A stretch of DNA of 64,000 bases from Robertmurraya sp047302285. Its GTDB lineage: Bacteria > Bacillota > Bacilli > Bacillales > Cytobacillaceae. Position 1 is the first letter of the stretch; every line of letters begins with the position of its first letter. The notes beneath the pieces were generated by a model, which was not told the DNA's origin, made no database searches, and saw nothing but the letters and a program-made list of their open reading frames with translations. Positions 8,849-17,704 of the stretch are shown in pieces. The stretch spans positions 4,154,001 to 4,218,000 of the forward strand of contig NZ_CP154845.1 of NCBI RefSeq assembly GCF_047302285.1, read 5' to 3'. A program made the position numbers and the translations under genes.

Positions 8849-9694
8849 TTAAACACCTAACCTTTCTTTTCGTAATTGAATGGCATGTAAAGTTTCGATC
8901 CCCGGGCTTTTACTTCCAATTAGGACAGGTTTTTCCCCATATGCACCGTGAAAGTCTGATCCTCCTGTCATGACGAGATCAAATTCCCTCGCTAACTCTT
9001 TTGCTTGCTCCTCATGCTCTTCACTATGTAGTGGATGCCATACCTCAATTCCCTCTAACCCTGCTTCCACTAGATCCGGAACCATTTCGAAGTTTCCGTA
9101 CTGTCCAGGGTGCGCTAGTACTGGAACTCCACCAGCTTGTCGAATCATTTCTACAGCTGTTTTCGCATCTATATATTTCATCGGAATAAAGGCGATTCCA
9201 GCTGGCTTTCGATTAAATAACTTCTTATAAAGTGGTCCGTATATCGAATCGGTATATTCTTTTTCAATCAATGCTTGCATAATGTGCTGTTTATATACTC
9301 CCGTCCCACCACGAGCAATTTCGAGACATCTTTCCCAACTGATGTTATAGCCTCCATCAATGAGCCTTTGAACCATTTCCTTAGAGGCTTTATGCCTCTG
9401 TTCCAAGAGTGGGTCACAAACCGCTTCAATAACCGCATGTCCCGGTTCAACGAAATAACCTAATATATGAACCCTTCTCTCCCTTTCAAAATCATAGCCT
9501 GACACTTCAATTCCTGGAATTACTTCAATTCCAAACTTCTTTCCTACTTCAATCGCTTCCTCGAGGCCTTTCGTTGTATCGTGGTTCGTCACCGCCAAAT
9601 GGCTCACGTTCTCTTCAACCGCTAATTTTAAAATCTCTTCGATTGACAACGGACAATCTGAAATATTGGTATGACAATGAAACTCGACTTTCAT
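8849..9694 (-). CDS. PHP-domain phosphoesterase
   Basis: Metal-dependent hydrolase of the polymerase-and-histidinol-phosphatase (PHP) fold, 281 residues. Ligand motifs are in order: EFHCHTNISD at the N terminus, VTNHDT, GIEVSGYD, VLAHPGQ and the C-terminal GGSDFHG. Members of this family in phosphonate clusters (PhnPP-like) open cyclic phosphodiesters such as 5-phosphoribosyl 1,2-cyclic phosphate; other members hydrolyse oligonucleotides or histidinol phosphate. The neighbouring phosphonate-type acyltransferase favours the first role, but this is inference. The ATG at 9694 follows GAGGAGG by eight bases. Confidence 0.85.
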   Translation of the reverse strand: MKVEFHCHTNISDCPLSIEEILKLAVEENVSHLAVTNHDTTKGLEEAIEVGKKFGIEVIPGIEVSGYDFERERRVHILGYFVEPGHAVIEAVCDPLLEQRHKASKEMVQRLIDGGYNISWERCLEIARGGTGVYKQHIMQALIEKEYTDSIYGPLYKKLFNRKPAGIAFIPMKYIDAKTAVEMIRQAGGVPVLAHPGQYGNFEMVPDLVEAGLEGIEVWHPLHSEEHEEQAKELAREFDLVMTGGSDFHGAYGEKPVLIGSKSPGIETLHAIQLRKERLGV

Positions 9695-9748
9695 GACTAT
9701 TACCTCCTCTATTGTAAAAAACACGTACTATAACTTAATTCAAGAATA

Positions 9749-9762
9749 ACTTGGTACCAAGT
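9749..9762. promoter_or_regulatory. 14-bp palindrome upstream of PHP gene
   Basis: ACTTGGTACCAAGT is a perfect palindrome 55 bp upstream of the PHP start codon, the first gene of the minus-strand phosphonate-type unit. UTRA-type GntR proteins commonly use TGGT/ACCA-type half-sites, so it is a plausible operator for the regulator at 7374-8075. The remaining bases up to 10016 hold no recognisable gene. Confidence 0.5.
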
Positions 9763-10016
9763 TCGGATGGTTAAGTTGAAGTTAATTTCTTTTTAAGGGA
9801 TTGTTAAGAAAGATTTCAATGATTTGTCCATCATTCCCTTATTCTAACTAGAACCCATGCCCCTTATAGTCGCTAAGTCGTACGTAAGTTTATTTATAAT
9901 TTGGGACGTTGTTACCGGAAATAATTAACAGAAATTCGAATTTATTTAAAATTCAATTAATAATTCGATTTTACAATAAGGGAGTACCAAAAAACTTACT
10001 TAATGAGGTGATTCTT

Positions 10017-10166
10017 TTGAAATTCAAGAAACTTTCTTTATCATTGCTTGCAGCATTCCTTTTGACTGGTGTACTAACAGCATGCGCAGACCAAAATGAG
10101 GTAGATACTGAGGAGAATGAAACAGAAACACCTGCTGAAACTGAAACAGAAGAAACAAACGAGTAA
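10017..10166 (+). CDS. Small acidic lipoprotein
   Basis: A 49-residue protein from a TTG start at 10017, five bases after GAGGTGA. A 25-residue signal (MKFKKLSLSLLAAFLLTG then VLTAC) ends at a good lipobox Cys, followed by a mature tail of about 25 residues rich in Glu and Thr. The frame is open upstream, but the signal peptide and ribosome site fix this start. A strong terminator follows immediately, so it is monocistronic. No function can be assigned; similar tiny surface lipoproteins are common in Bacillaceae. Confidence 0.75.
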   Translation: MKFKKLSLSLLAAFLLTGVLTACADQNEVDTEENETETPAETETEETNE

Positions 10167-10180
10167 TTTCATATATTGAG

Positions 10181-10212
10181 AGACCTTCACAATTTTTTTG
10201 TGAAGGTCTTTA
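10181..10212 (+). terminator. Intrinsic terminator of small lipoprotein gene
   Basis: AGACCTTCACAA pairs perfectly with TTGTGAAGGTCT around a T-rich loop, with Ts following. It starts 14 bp after the stop codon. Confidence 0.85.
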
Positions 10213-10378
10213 AGTTAGGCTGAATCCAGTGAGATGCGCAATTAAGTTGAAAAGCCACGAAATGATTCCCGAAAGGTGCGCAATAACCTAGAAAACCTGC
10301 GCAATCCCTCTCACTAACTCAGCCAAAATATACATGATATGTGTTGACGTATCCAACTTTGTTTCCTCCCTCACATTT

Positions 10379-11509
10379 CTAACGCATGATTTTCTCTTTT
10401 TTCCAGAAGTAGGAATCCAAAACATCTTGAACAATCGTCTTCGCAGCATCTGGAACTGAAATTTCCGCTAATGAAGATTTCATTTTCTTGAGCCTTTCCT
10501 CATTCATGACGAGATACTGTGCTTCTTCTGCAATTTGACCCCATTTTTCACAAAATATGGCCGCACCGACGTTTTGAAAATACAAGGCATTTTCTTTCTC
10601 CTGACCTGGTGTTGCTCCTAGTAAAACGATAGGCACCTTTTTCACGGTGGCCTCTGATAAAATAATTCCACCTGGTTTTGTGATCACACATGTGGCCACA
10701 TCAAATAATTCTTCCATATTGGTAACATATTTAAAAAGGCGTATATTATTTTCCAATTGATATTTCTCTTGGAGCTGAGTAAATAACTGCTCATTTTTCC
10801 CACACACAACTAAAATTTGCAGATTCTTGTTTTTCTGTAATTCTTCACAAATATATTTTATTTCTTTTGATACACCGTAGGCACCAGCCACAATGAGGAC
10901 CGTTTTTAAATTTGGATTTAATTGATATTTATTGAATAGAAATGAGCGAGACAATGATTCTTCAAATTGTTTTCCAACTGGGATTCCAGTGATTGCTATT
11001 TTGTTTCGTTCAACTCCATTGTTTTCTAAAATCGTTTGAAGATGCTTTGTTGCAACGTAATATTTCTCAATTGAGGGTTGGATCCACGCGTGATGGAGGC
11101 AATAATCTGTGACAACAGTGAAGGTGGGGATCATCTTATTTGTTTTCTTTGAAAAATATTCAACTGCATATGATGGGTAAGTATTAATGATGGCATCCGG
11201 TTGCTCTTCCTCTATGATCTTATTCAAGGTCGAATATCCATAAGGAAACAACAAGATATTTTGACGTTTCGTTATTTCCTGGCTACTATAGTAAAAAAGC
11301 CGATAAAGATGTTTACCACTCTTCGTAAAACTTTTTAAATATAATTTTCTTGTCCATTCATTTAAGCGAGGATTGGTTTCTTGATAAATATTCCTCACAC
11401 TGACATCCGCACGATCATTAAGTGCAAAGCGTTCTTGAAGTGCACGTGCCACTTGAATATGACCATTACCATAATTAGCCGTCAAAATTAACACTTTGGG
11501 CTTCCTCAT
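10379..11509 (-). CDS. UgtP/MGDG-synthase-like glycosyltransferase
   Basis: GT28-type glycosyltransferase of 376 residues, related to processive diacylglycerol beta-glucosyltransferase (UgtP) and MGDG synthases, which build glycolipids that anchor lipoteichoic acid. N terminus PKVLILTANYGNGH matches the lipid-acceptor domain start; TVVTDYCLHHAW and the C-terminal nucleotide-sugar motif CVITKPGGIILSEA are family hallmarks, as is GATPGQEKENA. No membrane helices; probably a peripheral membrane enzyme. Monocistronic, 215 bp downstream of ppk. UgtP itself versus a paralogue cannot be decided. Confidence 0.82.
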   Translation of the reverse strand: MRKPKVLILTANYGNGHIQVARALQERFALNDRADVSVRNIYQETNPRLNEWTRKLYLKSFTKSGKHLYRLFYYSSQEITKRQNILLFPYGYSTLNKIIEEEQPDAIINTYPSYAVEYFSKKTNKMIPTFTVVTDYCLHHAWIQPSIEKYYVATKHLQTILENNGVERNKIAITGIPVGKQFEESLSRSFLFNKYQLNPNLKTVLIVAGAYGVSKEIKYICEELQKNKNLQILVVCGKNEQLFTQLQEKYQLENNIRLFKYVTNMEELFDVATCVITKPGGIILSEATVKKVPIVLLGATPGQEKENALYFQNVGAAIFCEKWGQIAEEAQYLVMNEERLKKMKSSLAEISVPDAAKTIVQDVLDSYFWKKEKIMR

Positions 11510-11682
11510 CTATTTATACAGGTCCCCTTTCTTTGTCTTTCTTAATTCACGGATTATTTGTGAAGACAAAATGGAATAGTAAGTGTTTAGCGAAGTAAAT
11601 AACTACTCTTAATGTAGCAAAAAAATATGGAGGCAATTTTAAGGAATTGTTAAATTAAGTTACGAACGGGAATTTCAAACAG

Positions 11683-11718
11683 AAAAAAGGCAGCCGTTCT
11701 TTTATTCATGGCTGCCTT
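11683..11718 (-). terminator. Terminator of ppk
   Basis: AAGGCAGCC and GGCTGCCTT form a nine-pair stem; on the minus strand it is followed by a run of Ts. It begins just after the ppk stop codon. Confidence 0.85.
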
Positions 11719-11724
11719 CTGTTA

Positions 11725-13944
11725 TTAATTTCTAGGAAATAGTGTTGACAAGAAGTTCTTAAAAGACCAACTCGTTTCTTTACTTTCAATTTGTGTTTTA
11801 TTCTCATACGCTCTTTCACATAGGATTTGTTGGCTATCTATTTCCTCTTCACCTTCTGCTCTTTTTGCATAATGATATGCGCCAGTCGTGTCTTGTTCAC
11901 GTGCCTTGCAATTATCTTTTAGCATTAGAGCCAGCAAATCATATACACGTTCCTTCAGATGGTCTTCTAAAATAGGAAATAAAATCTCCACACGATTCTC
12001 CATGTTACGCGTCATCAAATCGGCAGAAGATAAGAATACTCGATTTGCACCGTGATGGTGGAAACCATAAATCCTCGTGTGTTCCAAGAAAGATCCCACA
12101 ATGCTACGAACCCTAATATTCTCACTAACACCTTTAATTCCAGGTCGTAAGCAACAAATGCCTCTAATTATTAAATCGATTTTCACTCCAGCAATTGATG
12201 CCTCATATAATTTCATGATTATTTTTTTATCTGACAGTGAATTCATTTTTAAGATGATTCGACCATCGCCATACTGTTTATGGTAGTCGATTTCGTCATC
12301 AATCAGCTTAATGAAAGTATCCCGAATCCCAAAAGGAGCAACAGCGATATGATGAAACGTCGGCTTAACCATATAACCACTAAGGAAATTAAAGAAGTTT
12401 GTCGCATCAATGCCGATTTTATGATTAACAGTAAGCAACCCCATATCGGTATAAATTTTTGCTGTTGCATCATTATAATTTCCCGTCCCTAAATGAACAT
12501 ATCTTTGGATCACTCCATTTTCACGTCTTACAATAAGGGTTATCTTACTATGTGTTTTTAGATGAGTCATTCCATAAATAACATGACATCCCGCCATCTC
12601 TAGCTCTTTAGCCCATTGAACATTATTCTCCTCATCAAATCGTGCTTTCAACTCCACTAGAACGGTAACTTGCTTTCCATTCTCGGCCGCACGTTTTAGG
12701 CTATTGATAATAGGAGAATCACCACTGACTCGATAAAGCGTCTGCTTAATGGCGAGAACATCTTTATCATCCGCGGCATGCGAAATAAATTCGACAACAT
12801 GCTCAAATGAGTCATATGGATGATGAAGCAAGACATCACGCTGTTGAATAATTTGAAAAATGTTTCCTTCTCCTTCTAAATCAGTAGAGGGTTGCGGGAT
12901 AAAGGATGTTGCACCCAGATGCTCATGAGTTGATTCAATGGATTTTACAAATGAAAATAGAAACGTTAAATCGAGTGGAGCTTGTACAGAATACACATCA
13001 TTTTTATGAATTTCTAATTCCTCGATTAAGTAATCGATCACTTTCTCATCACTGCGTTGCTCTTGTACTTCTAAACGGACCGCTGCACCCCACTTGCGTT
13101 TCTTTAATTCTTCTTCAATTTCATGTAACAAATCTTCTGCTTCATCCTCATGGATATTTAAGTCAGCATTACGGGTAATGCGGAATGGAGTGACAGATTT
13201 TACGTCATATCCTAATAGTAGCTTATTAATAAATTGGGATATCACTTCTTCTAAAAGGATAAACACTCTTTCATCAGTTTCTGATGGAAGCTCCACATAA
13301 CGATTGATAACAGAAGGTACCTGTACAATAACTAAATTTCCATCAACAGGAAAATGATTCTTTTTTTCAGGAATTGTTTCTTCAATCACTACAGCAAGAT
13401 TTAGTGATTTATTTAAAAGCATCGGGAAAGGTCGATAGGCATCTATTGCCATAGGAGTTAAAACCGGAAAAATTTGCTCATCAAATAATTCCTCTAAGAA
13501 CGTTAAACATTGAGGTGAAACCTCATCTATCGATACAAATTTCACATTTTCTTGTGCTAATAATGGAGATAACCGATACAAATAAGCATGGTCTTGCTCC
13601 CTTACAAGAGCATGGGTCATGTCAGATATGGCACTTAATTGTTCCTTAGGTGTTAATCCCGCTTTGTTTTCAGGCTTATTATAGCCAGCTTTTACTTGGT
13701 CAAGTAAGCCTGCGACTCGGACCATAAAGAACTCGTCCAAATTAGAGCTAAATATCGATAAAAATTTAAATCTTTCTAATAGAGCATTGCGCTCATCCAG
13801 CGCCTCTTCTAATACTCTATAATTGAAATTTAACCAACTTATTTCTCTATTATTATAATGATCAGGATTATTTAAGTTAACTGCGACAGAGCTTTCATCT
13901 GCTTTTTGCACTAATCCCATCCCCTTTTTTCTTTCTAACAACAT
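11725..13944 (-). CDS. ppk: Polyphosphate kinase
   Basis: Catalyses reversible transfer of the ATP gamma-phosphate to inorganic polyphosphate. About 739 residues with all Ppk1 parts: N-terminal domain (NREISWLNFNYRVLEEA, LDEFFMVRVAGL), head domain, then two PLD-like catalytic domains. The autophosphorylated His is expected in LKTHSKITLI (about residue 465) and the second His in GFHHHGANRVFLSSADLM. Two ATG starts exist (13944 and 13920); neither has a well-spaced ribosome site. The 13944 start leaves only 16 bases to a Pho-box-like repeat, so 13920 is plausible. Divergent from ppx. Confidence 0.95.
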   Translation of the reverse strand: MLLERKKGMGLVQKADESSVAVNLNNPDHYNNREISWLNFNYRVLEEALDERNALLERFKFLSIFSSNLDEFFMVRVAGLLDQVKAGYNKPENKAGLTPKEQLSAISDMTHALVREQDHAYLYRLSPLLAQENVKFVSIDEVSPQCLTFLEELFDEQIFPVLTPMAIDAYRPFPMLLNKSLNLAVVIEETIPEKKNHFPVDGNLVIVQVPSVINRYVELPSETDERVFILLEEVISQFINKLLLGYDVKSVTPFRITRNADLNIHEDEAEDLLHEIEEELKKRKWGAAVRLEVQEQRSDEKVIDYLIEELEIHKNDVYSVQAPLDLTFLFSFVKSIESTHEHLGATSFIPQPSTDLEGEGNIFQIIQQRDVLLHHPYDSFEHVVEFISHAADDKDVLAIKQTLYRVSGDSPIINSLKRAAENGKQVTVLVELKARFDEENNVQWAKELEMAGCHVIYGMTHLKTHSKITLIVRRENGVIQRYVHLGTGNYNDATAKIYTDMGLLTVNHKIGIDATNFFNFLSGYMVKPTFHHIAVAPFGIRDTFIKLIDDEIDYHKQYGDGRIILKMNSLSDKKIIMKLYEASIAGVKIDLIIRGICCLRPGIKGVSENIRVRSIVGSFLEHTRIYGFHHHGANRVFLSSADLMTRNMENRVEILFPILEDHLKERVYDLLALMLKDNCKAREQDTTGAYHYAKRAEGEEEIDSQQILCERAYENKTQIESKETSWSFKNFLSTLFPRN

Positions 13945-13960
13945 TACACTACACTATTAA

Positions 13961-13977
13961 TGTAAAAATTTTGTAAA
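13961..13977 (-). promoter_or_regulatory. Possible PhoP box upstream of ppk
   Basis: On the minus strand two TTTACA hexamers are spaced by five bases (11-bp period), the Bacillus PhoP-box pattern, and a weaker AATACA lies another period upstream. The region is very AT-rich, so chance is a real alternative. Control of ppk by phosphate limitation would make biological sense. Confidence 0.35.
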
Positions 13978-14080
13978 TTATGTGTATTTTTTTTATTTAT
14001 TTTTTAGCAATATGTTTTTTCTAGCATTTATATAGTTATAATAGTTAGATAATCTTTATCAAAAGGAAGTGTTCTATACA

Positions 14081-15004
14081 TTGAAAAATAAAGTTGTAGC
14101 ATTAATTGATATGGGCTCCAACTCTATTCGTTTAGCGATATATCAAATCGACAGTGTCGGTCATTATAAAGAAATCAAAAAAGAAAAAATGGCAGCACGT
14201 CTTATAAACTACATGGACGAAGGAAAATTATCTGCAGAAGGAATCCAACTCATTATTTCAACCTTAGAAGATTTCCAGAAAATCATGAATACCTTTGAGA
14301 TTTACGAAGTCATTGGATTCGCCACAGCAGCGATTAGACAATCTTCTAATCAAGAAGAAATTTTATCTGCAATCAAAAAAGAAAGCGATATAACAATAAA
14401 AATATTGAGTGAGTATGAGGAATCCTATTACGGATATCTAGGTGTCATCGATTCAATCGATTTAAAAGATGGTATAACGATCGATATAGGTGGCGGGAGT
14501 ACCGAAATCACACTCTTCCACAAACGAAATTTAGTAGAATATCATAGTTTCCCATTCGGTGCCGTATCTTTGAATTCTAAATTTAACTTCGGGGATCAGG
14601 TGACAACCAAGCAACTTGGAGAACTTCGTGATGATCTTCTAGCTCAATTTCAGAGTCTCCCTTGGTTACGTAATGTCAAATACCCGATTATCGGAATTGG
14701 CGGTACTGCACGGAATCTAGGAAGAATTTATCAGAAAGCACAGAACACAAATGAACATATGCTTACATTTGATGATATAAACAAAATCATTTTGGAATTA
14801 TCTTCATTATCTGTTGAAGAACGTTCCAAAATCAAGGGTCTATCAAAAAAACGAAAAGACATTATTATCCCGGGCATCATGACATTTTTAACATTGATGG
14901 AAGTTGTTCAAACCCCTCATTTTATCTTCAATGAAAACTCGATTCGAGATGGAATTTTGAAAGAAAGACTGAATTTAGGATGTGGCGAACATAAGATTGG
15001 ATGA
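14081..15004 (+). CDS. ppx: Exopolyphosphatase, Ppx/GppA family
   Basis: Hydrolyses terminal phosphate from polyphosphate, or pppGpp in some members. About 307 residues, the short two-domain bacterial form. The ASKHA phosphate-1 motif is ALIDMGSNSIRLAIY at the N terminus, the phosphate-2 motif is TIDIGGGSTEITLF, and IIGIGGTARNLGRI lies in the second domain. The likely start is TTG at 14081, 13 bases after AAAGGA; a GTG at 14069 overlaps the ribosome site. Divergent from ppk across 100-160 bp, a common synthesis/degradation pairing. Confidence 0.92.
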   Translation: MKNKVVALIDMGSNSIRLAIYQIDSVGHYKEIKKEKMAARLINYMDEGKLSAEGIQLIISTLEDFQKIMNTFEIYEVIGFATAAIRQSSNQEEILSAIKKESDITIKILSEYEESYYGYLGVIDSIDLKDGITIDIGGGSTEITLFHKRNLVEYHSFPFGAVSLNSKFNFGDQVTTKQLGELRDDLLAQFQSLPWLRNVKYPIIGIGGTARNLGRIYQKAQNTNEHMLTFDDINKIILELSSLSVEERSKIKGLSKKRKDIIIPGIMTFLTLMEVVQTPHFIFNENSIRDGILKERLNLGCGEHKIG

Positions 15005-15058
15005 GGAATGGTACGAGGTTATCAGGCTTCGATTGGTTTATAGGTTTCTTGTAGTTTG

Positions 15059-15096
15059 AAAGAGGTGCGTGAAAATGTTCGCGCGCCTCTTCTTTT
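15059..15096 (+). terminator. Terminator of ppx
   Basis: AAGAGGTGCG pairs with CGCGCCTCTT (one T-G wobble) followed by a T-rich stretch. It lies 55 bp after ppx and may also stop the converging methyltransferase transcript. Confidence 0.7.
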
Positions 15097-15108
15097 ATCT
15101 TGAACGGA

Positions 15109-15924
15109 TTACTTAACTCCTAACCGCATTCGATAGCTAAATAGGATCTCTCTCGTTTCTCCGGAGAATACCTCTTTCACATGATGACGAAATTCCTCGA
15201 AGGCGACCTCAAGATCTTTTTCACCTAATTTTAGTCCCGTTTGCAGTCCACCTTGGCTAAGGGCAATATTGGCATAACGCTCTGCATCACATTGCTCCCA
15301 ATTATGAAAAACGATTTCCTTTGCAAAAGAAAATAAGCCAGATTGCTGAATTTGCTGCAAATGCTTATCTTTGCTCCATCGATGTGCGCGACTTTCGTTA
15401 GGGAGCAATTGGGCAAGCCTTTCCTCTACATAAGCATATAATTTCAGATAATGCTCTTCCAAACGCCAATCACATGTTGGTGGCCAGTCACAATCATAAG
15501 CTGCGAAAATTCCGTTTGGACGAAGAACTCGGGCAAACTCTTTTAACGTCGACTGCGGTTCCATCCAATGAAAGGATTGGGAGCATGTAATAATATCTGC
15601 TGTATCATTTGCTAAACCTAGCTCATGGGATACTCCCTTTACAAATTGAAGATTCGATGGCTCTTGTGCCTCCTCCAAACGAACTTCAGCCACTTGACGC
15701 ATATCATCATTCGGTTCTACTCCTATTATCTTGTCAGCATTCCCAAGCCAAATAAAAGAAGATAGCCCTGTTCCACAACCTACATCAACGACCAGGTTCG
15801 GCTTATCTGTTAAATAATTTTTTAAAATTTTTACGACTTCTTTTGGAGCACTTGGACGGTTCTGATCATACAGAGAACCAAAACCAGTAAAACGTTCGAT
15901 ATTATGACGGTTTGCTTCAGACAT
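15109..15924 (-). CDS. Class I SAM-dependent methyltransferase
   Basis: Methyltransferase of 271 residues with the Rossmann-type SAM fold. Motif I is VVDVGCGTGLSSF (about residues 45-57), motif II contains IIGVEPNDDMRQVA, motif III/IV ITCSQSFHWM, and LRPNGIFAAYD follows. It resembles the UbiE/trans-aconitate methyltransferase group; the substrate cannot be told. The ATG at 15924 lies six bases after AAGGAGT; the frame is open seven codons upstream with no ribosome site. Monocistronic. Confidence 0.85.
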   Translation of the reverse strand: MSEANRHNIERFTGFGSLYDQNRPSAPKEVVKILKNYLTDKPNLVVDVGCGTGLSSFIWLGNADKIIGVEPNDDMRQVAEVRLEEAQEPSNLQFVKGVSHELGLANDTADIITCSQSFHWMEPQSTLKEFARVLRPNGIFAAYDCDWPPTCDWRLEEHYLKLYAYVEERLAQLLPNESRAHRWSKDKHLQQIQQSGLFSFAKEIVFHNWEQCDAERYANIALSQGGLQTGLKLGEKDLEVAFEEFRHHVKEVFSGETREILFSYRMRLGVK

Positions 15925-16035
15925 AAACTGACTCCTTCTTAGCAAAGTTAATGTTCAAAATGATTATATCCCAATTGTATTTTACTATTAGTCTAAGATG
16001 CAAACTCCAAGCCTTGTTCATGATACTATCTTTTT

Positions 16036-16081
16036 TGTTCTATACAACATAGAACAGATTTGTTATAATATATATAGAACA
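16036..16081 (+). promoter_or_regulatory. Promoter and inverted repeats of ytrA-like gene
   Basis: TGTTCTAT (16036-16043) and ATAGAACA (16049-16056) form an inverted repeat with a five-base spacer. A second, looser pair TGTTATA/ATAGAACA lies at 16061-16081 and overlaps a TATAAT -10 box. The half-site AGAACA is repeated. The sites are 17-60 bp upstream of a YtrA-type GntR gene, consistent with autorepression. Confidence 0.6.
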
Positions 16082-16097
16082 GATTGGAGGTAGCAAG

Positions 16098-16490
16098 ATG
16101 ATTATTCGGATTGAACCAGAGTCAGAAATTCCTATTTATTTACAAATATCCAATCAGATTATTGATGGTATTGCACGGGGAAGGATTCAGTCAGGACAAC
16201 AGCTTCCGTCTGTAAGGGGCTTTGCGTCAGACTTGGGTATTAATATGCACACGGTGAACAAGAGCTATCATCATCTTGAGCAAAAAGGCATTATTCGAAT
16301 TGTACCGAAGTCAGGTGCCATTATTTCCTCACCACAAGACTTCAATGAAAGCTCACACGTAAAACTCAAAGATGAGTATAAACATCTTATTGCAGAATCA
16401 TTAGTGACAGGAATGTCGACTAAACAAATAAAAGAGCTTGTTGAAAATATGATTGAAGAGTTTAAAGAGAGCAACGAGCAAATCAAATAA
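16098..16490 (+). CDS. GntR-family regulator, YtrA type
   Basis: Short regulator of 130 residues: an N-terminal winged helix (residues 8-75) with IYLQISNQIIDGIARG and LPSVRGFASDLGINMHTVNK, then a short dimerisation helix pair and no ligand domain, as in the YtrA subfamily. These usually repress an adjacent membrane-protein or ABC operon, often responding to cell-wall stress. Start ATG at 16098 after TGGAGG. The next gene, a membrane protein, begins 15 bp downstream and is surely cotranscribed. Confidence 0.9.
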   Translation: MIIRIEPESEIPIYLQISNQIIDGIARGRIQSGQQLPSVRGFASDLGINMHTVNKSYHHLEQKGIIRIVPKSGAIISSPQDFNESSHVKLKDEYKHLIAESLVTGMSTKQIKELVENMIEEFKESNEQIK

Positions 16491-16505
16491 TAAGGAGGAA
16501 CAACG

Positions 16506-17597
16506 ATGACTTTTGCTATCTTTCTTTTTATAGCCATTATTATCGCTGCTATTCAAACAACGATTCCTTTCCTAGTAAATCGCTCCATCATTTTCGGTGT
16601 CACGATTCCGGAAAAACACTTGCAAAACGAAACCCTATTATCCTATAAGAAAAAGTATTCCCTATTGATTGGTGGACTTTCCGTTATCCTATTAGGGGGC
16701 TATGTTATTTGGGCACTATTACAGCCAGTTACTCAAGAACAAATTGTAATCATTGGAACTCTCCTTGAGTTTGCCATTATCCTATTAAGTTTTTCCTTAT
16801 ATTTTTACTTTCATGGAAAAACACTTCGTCTTAAGCAAGAAAAGCAATGGACGGAAAACTTAATAAACATAAAAATAGCGGATTTATCGGCCCGTGCTAA
16901 GGATGAAATGCTTCCGTGGCAAGTATATTTACTACCTATGGTAATAACTATCGGGGTAATCGTTTATACCATTCTTCAATACGATTTATTACCACAGCAA
17001 ATCCCGACCCATTGGGGAATAAATGGGGAACCAGATGCCTTTACAGAAAAAACATTCATGTCGGTACTCACTCTTCCTTTAACTCTTTTTGTGATGCAGA
17101 TTATGTTTTTGGGAATCCATTTAGGAACAAAAAAGTCGGGTATTAAACTAAGCGGAGAAAGCACAGAAGCGTCCAGGCAAAGACAGCTTACTTTACGGAA
17201 ATATTCCAGTTGGCTCCTCTTTTTTGTTAGCGTTCTTCTTGCGATGTTGCTTAGTTTCTTTCAACTACAAACGATTCACCCAGATATCGCATCATCAACA
17301 GTTATGTTCTTAATACCACTAAGTTTTCTTATTCTTGTTCTAGTTGGGACGATTGTATTTGCGGTTAAAGTGGGACTTTCAGATAAAAAGACATCGCCTC
17401 AAGTAAAAGAGAAAATCATGGATGCTAATGAAGATTCCTACTGGAAAGTCGGTCTCTTTTATTTCAATAAAAATGATCCGTCCATATTCGTTGAAAAGCG
17501 ATTTGGTGTTGGTTGGACGATTAATTTTGCTAATCCATTTGGGTACCTTATTGTCCTTGTGCCGCTTATCGTGATTCTTCTATTTACATTTTTATAA
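16506..17597 (+). CDS. DUF1648/DUF5808 multi-pass membrane protein
   Basis: Membrane protein of 363 residues with about eight hydrophobic segments. The DUF1648 hallmark LPQQIPTHWGINGEPDAF lies at about residues 162-179, and the C-terminal DUF5808-type segment WKVGLFYFNKNDPSIFVEKR plus GWTINF lies at about 315-342. The combination is known from GntR-YtrA-linked and SdpI-related proteins, some conferring immunity to antimicrobial peptides; the exact role here is unknown. It follows the regulator by 15 bp, so the regulator probably controls it. Confidence 0.8.
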   Translation: MTFAIFLFIAIIIAAIQTTIPFLVNRSIIFGVTIPEKHLQNETLLSYKKKYSLLIGGLSVILLGGYVIWALLQPVTQEQIVIIGTLLEFAIILLSFSLYFYFHGKTLRLKQEKQWTENLINIKIADLSARAKDEMLPWQVYLLPMVITIGVIVYTILQYDLLPQQIPTHWGINGEPDAFTEKTFMSVLTLPLTLFVMQIMFLGIHLGTKKSGIKLSGESTEASRQRQLTLRKYSSWLLFFVSVLLAMLLSFFQLQTIHPDIASSTVMFLIPLSFLILVLVGTIVFAVKVGLSDKKTSPQVKEKIMDANEDSYWKVGLFYFNKNDPSIFVEKRFGVGWTINFANPFGYLIVLVPLIVILLFTFL

Positions 17598-17603
17598 GAA
17601 AAA

Positions 17604-17638
17604 GAAAAGATGTTCTCACTTAAGAGAGCATCTTTTTT
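17604..17638 (+). terminator. Terminator after DUF1648 gene
   Basis: AAAAGATGTTCTC and GAGAGCATCTTTT form a stem followed by Ts, beginning 7 bp after the stop codon. Confidence 0.8.
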
Positions 17639-17704
17639 GTAAAAATAATGGAGTGCCGCTTCAACCTACACTAACTATAATTCTGCGAACAAGTAGCCAT
17701 TTAT

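Noticed and set aside
10231..10306. Three TGCGCAA words between lipoprotein terminator and glycosyltransferase
   Set aside because: Short and imperfect; no consistent unit length, so not listed as a repeat family.
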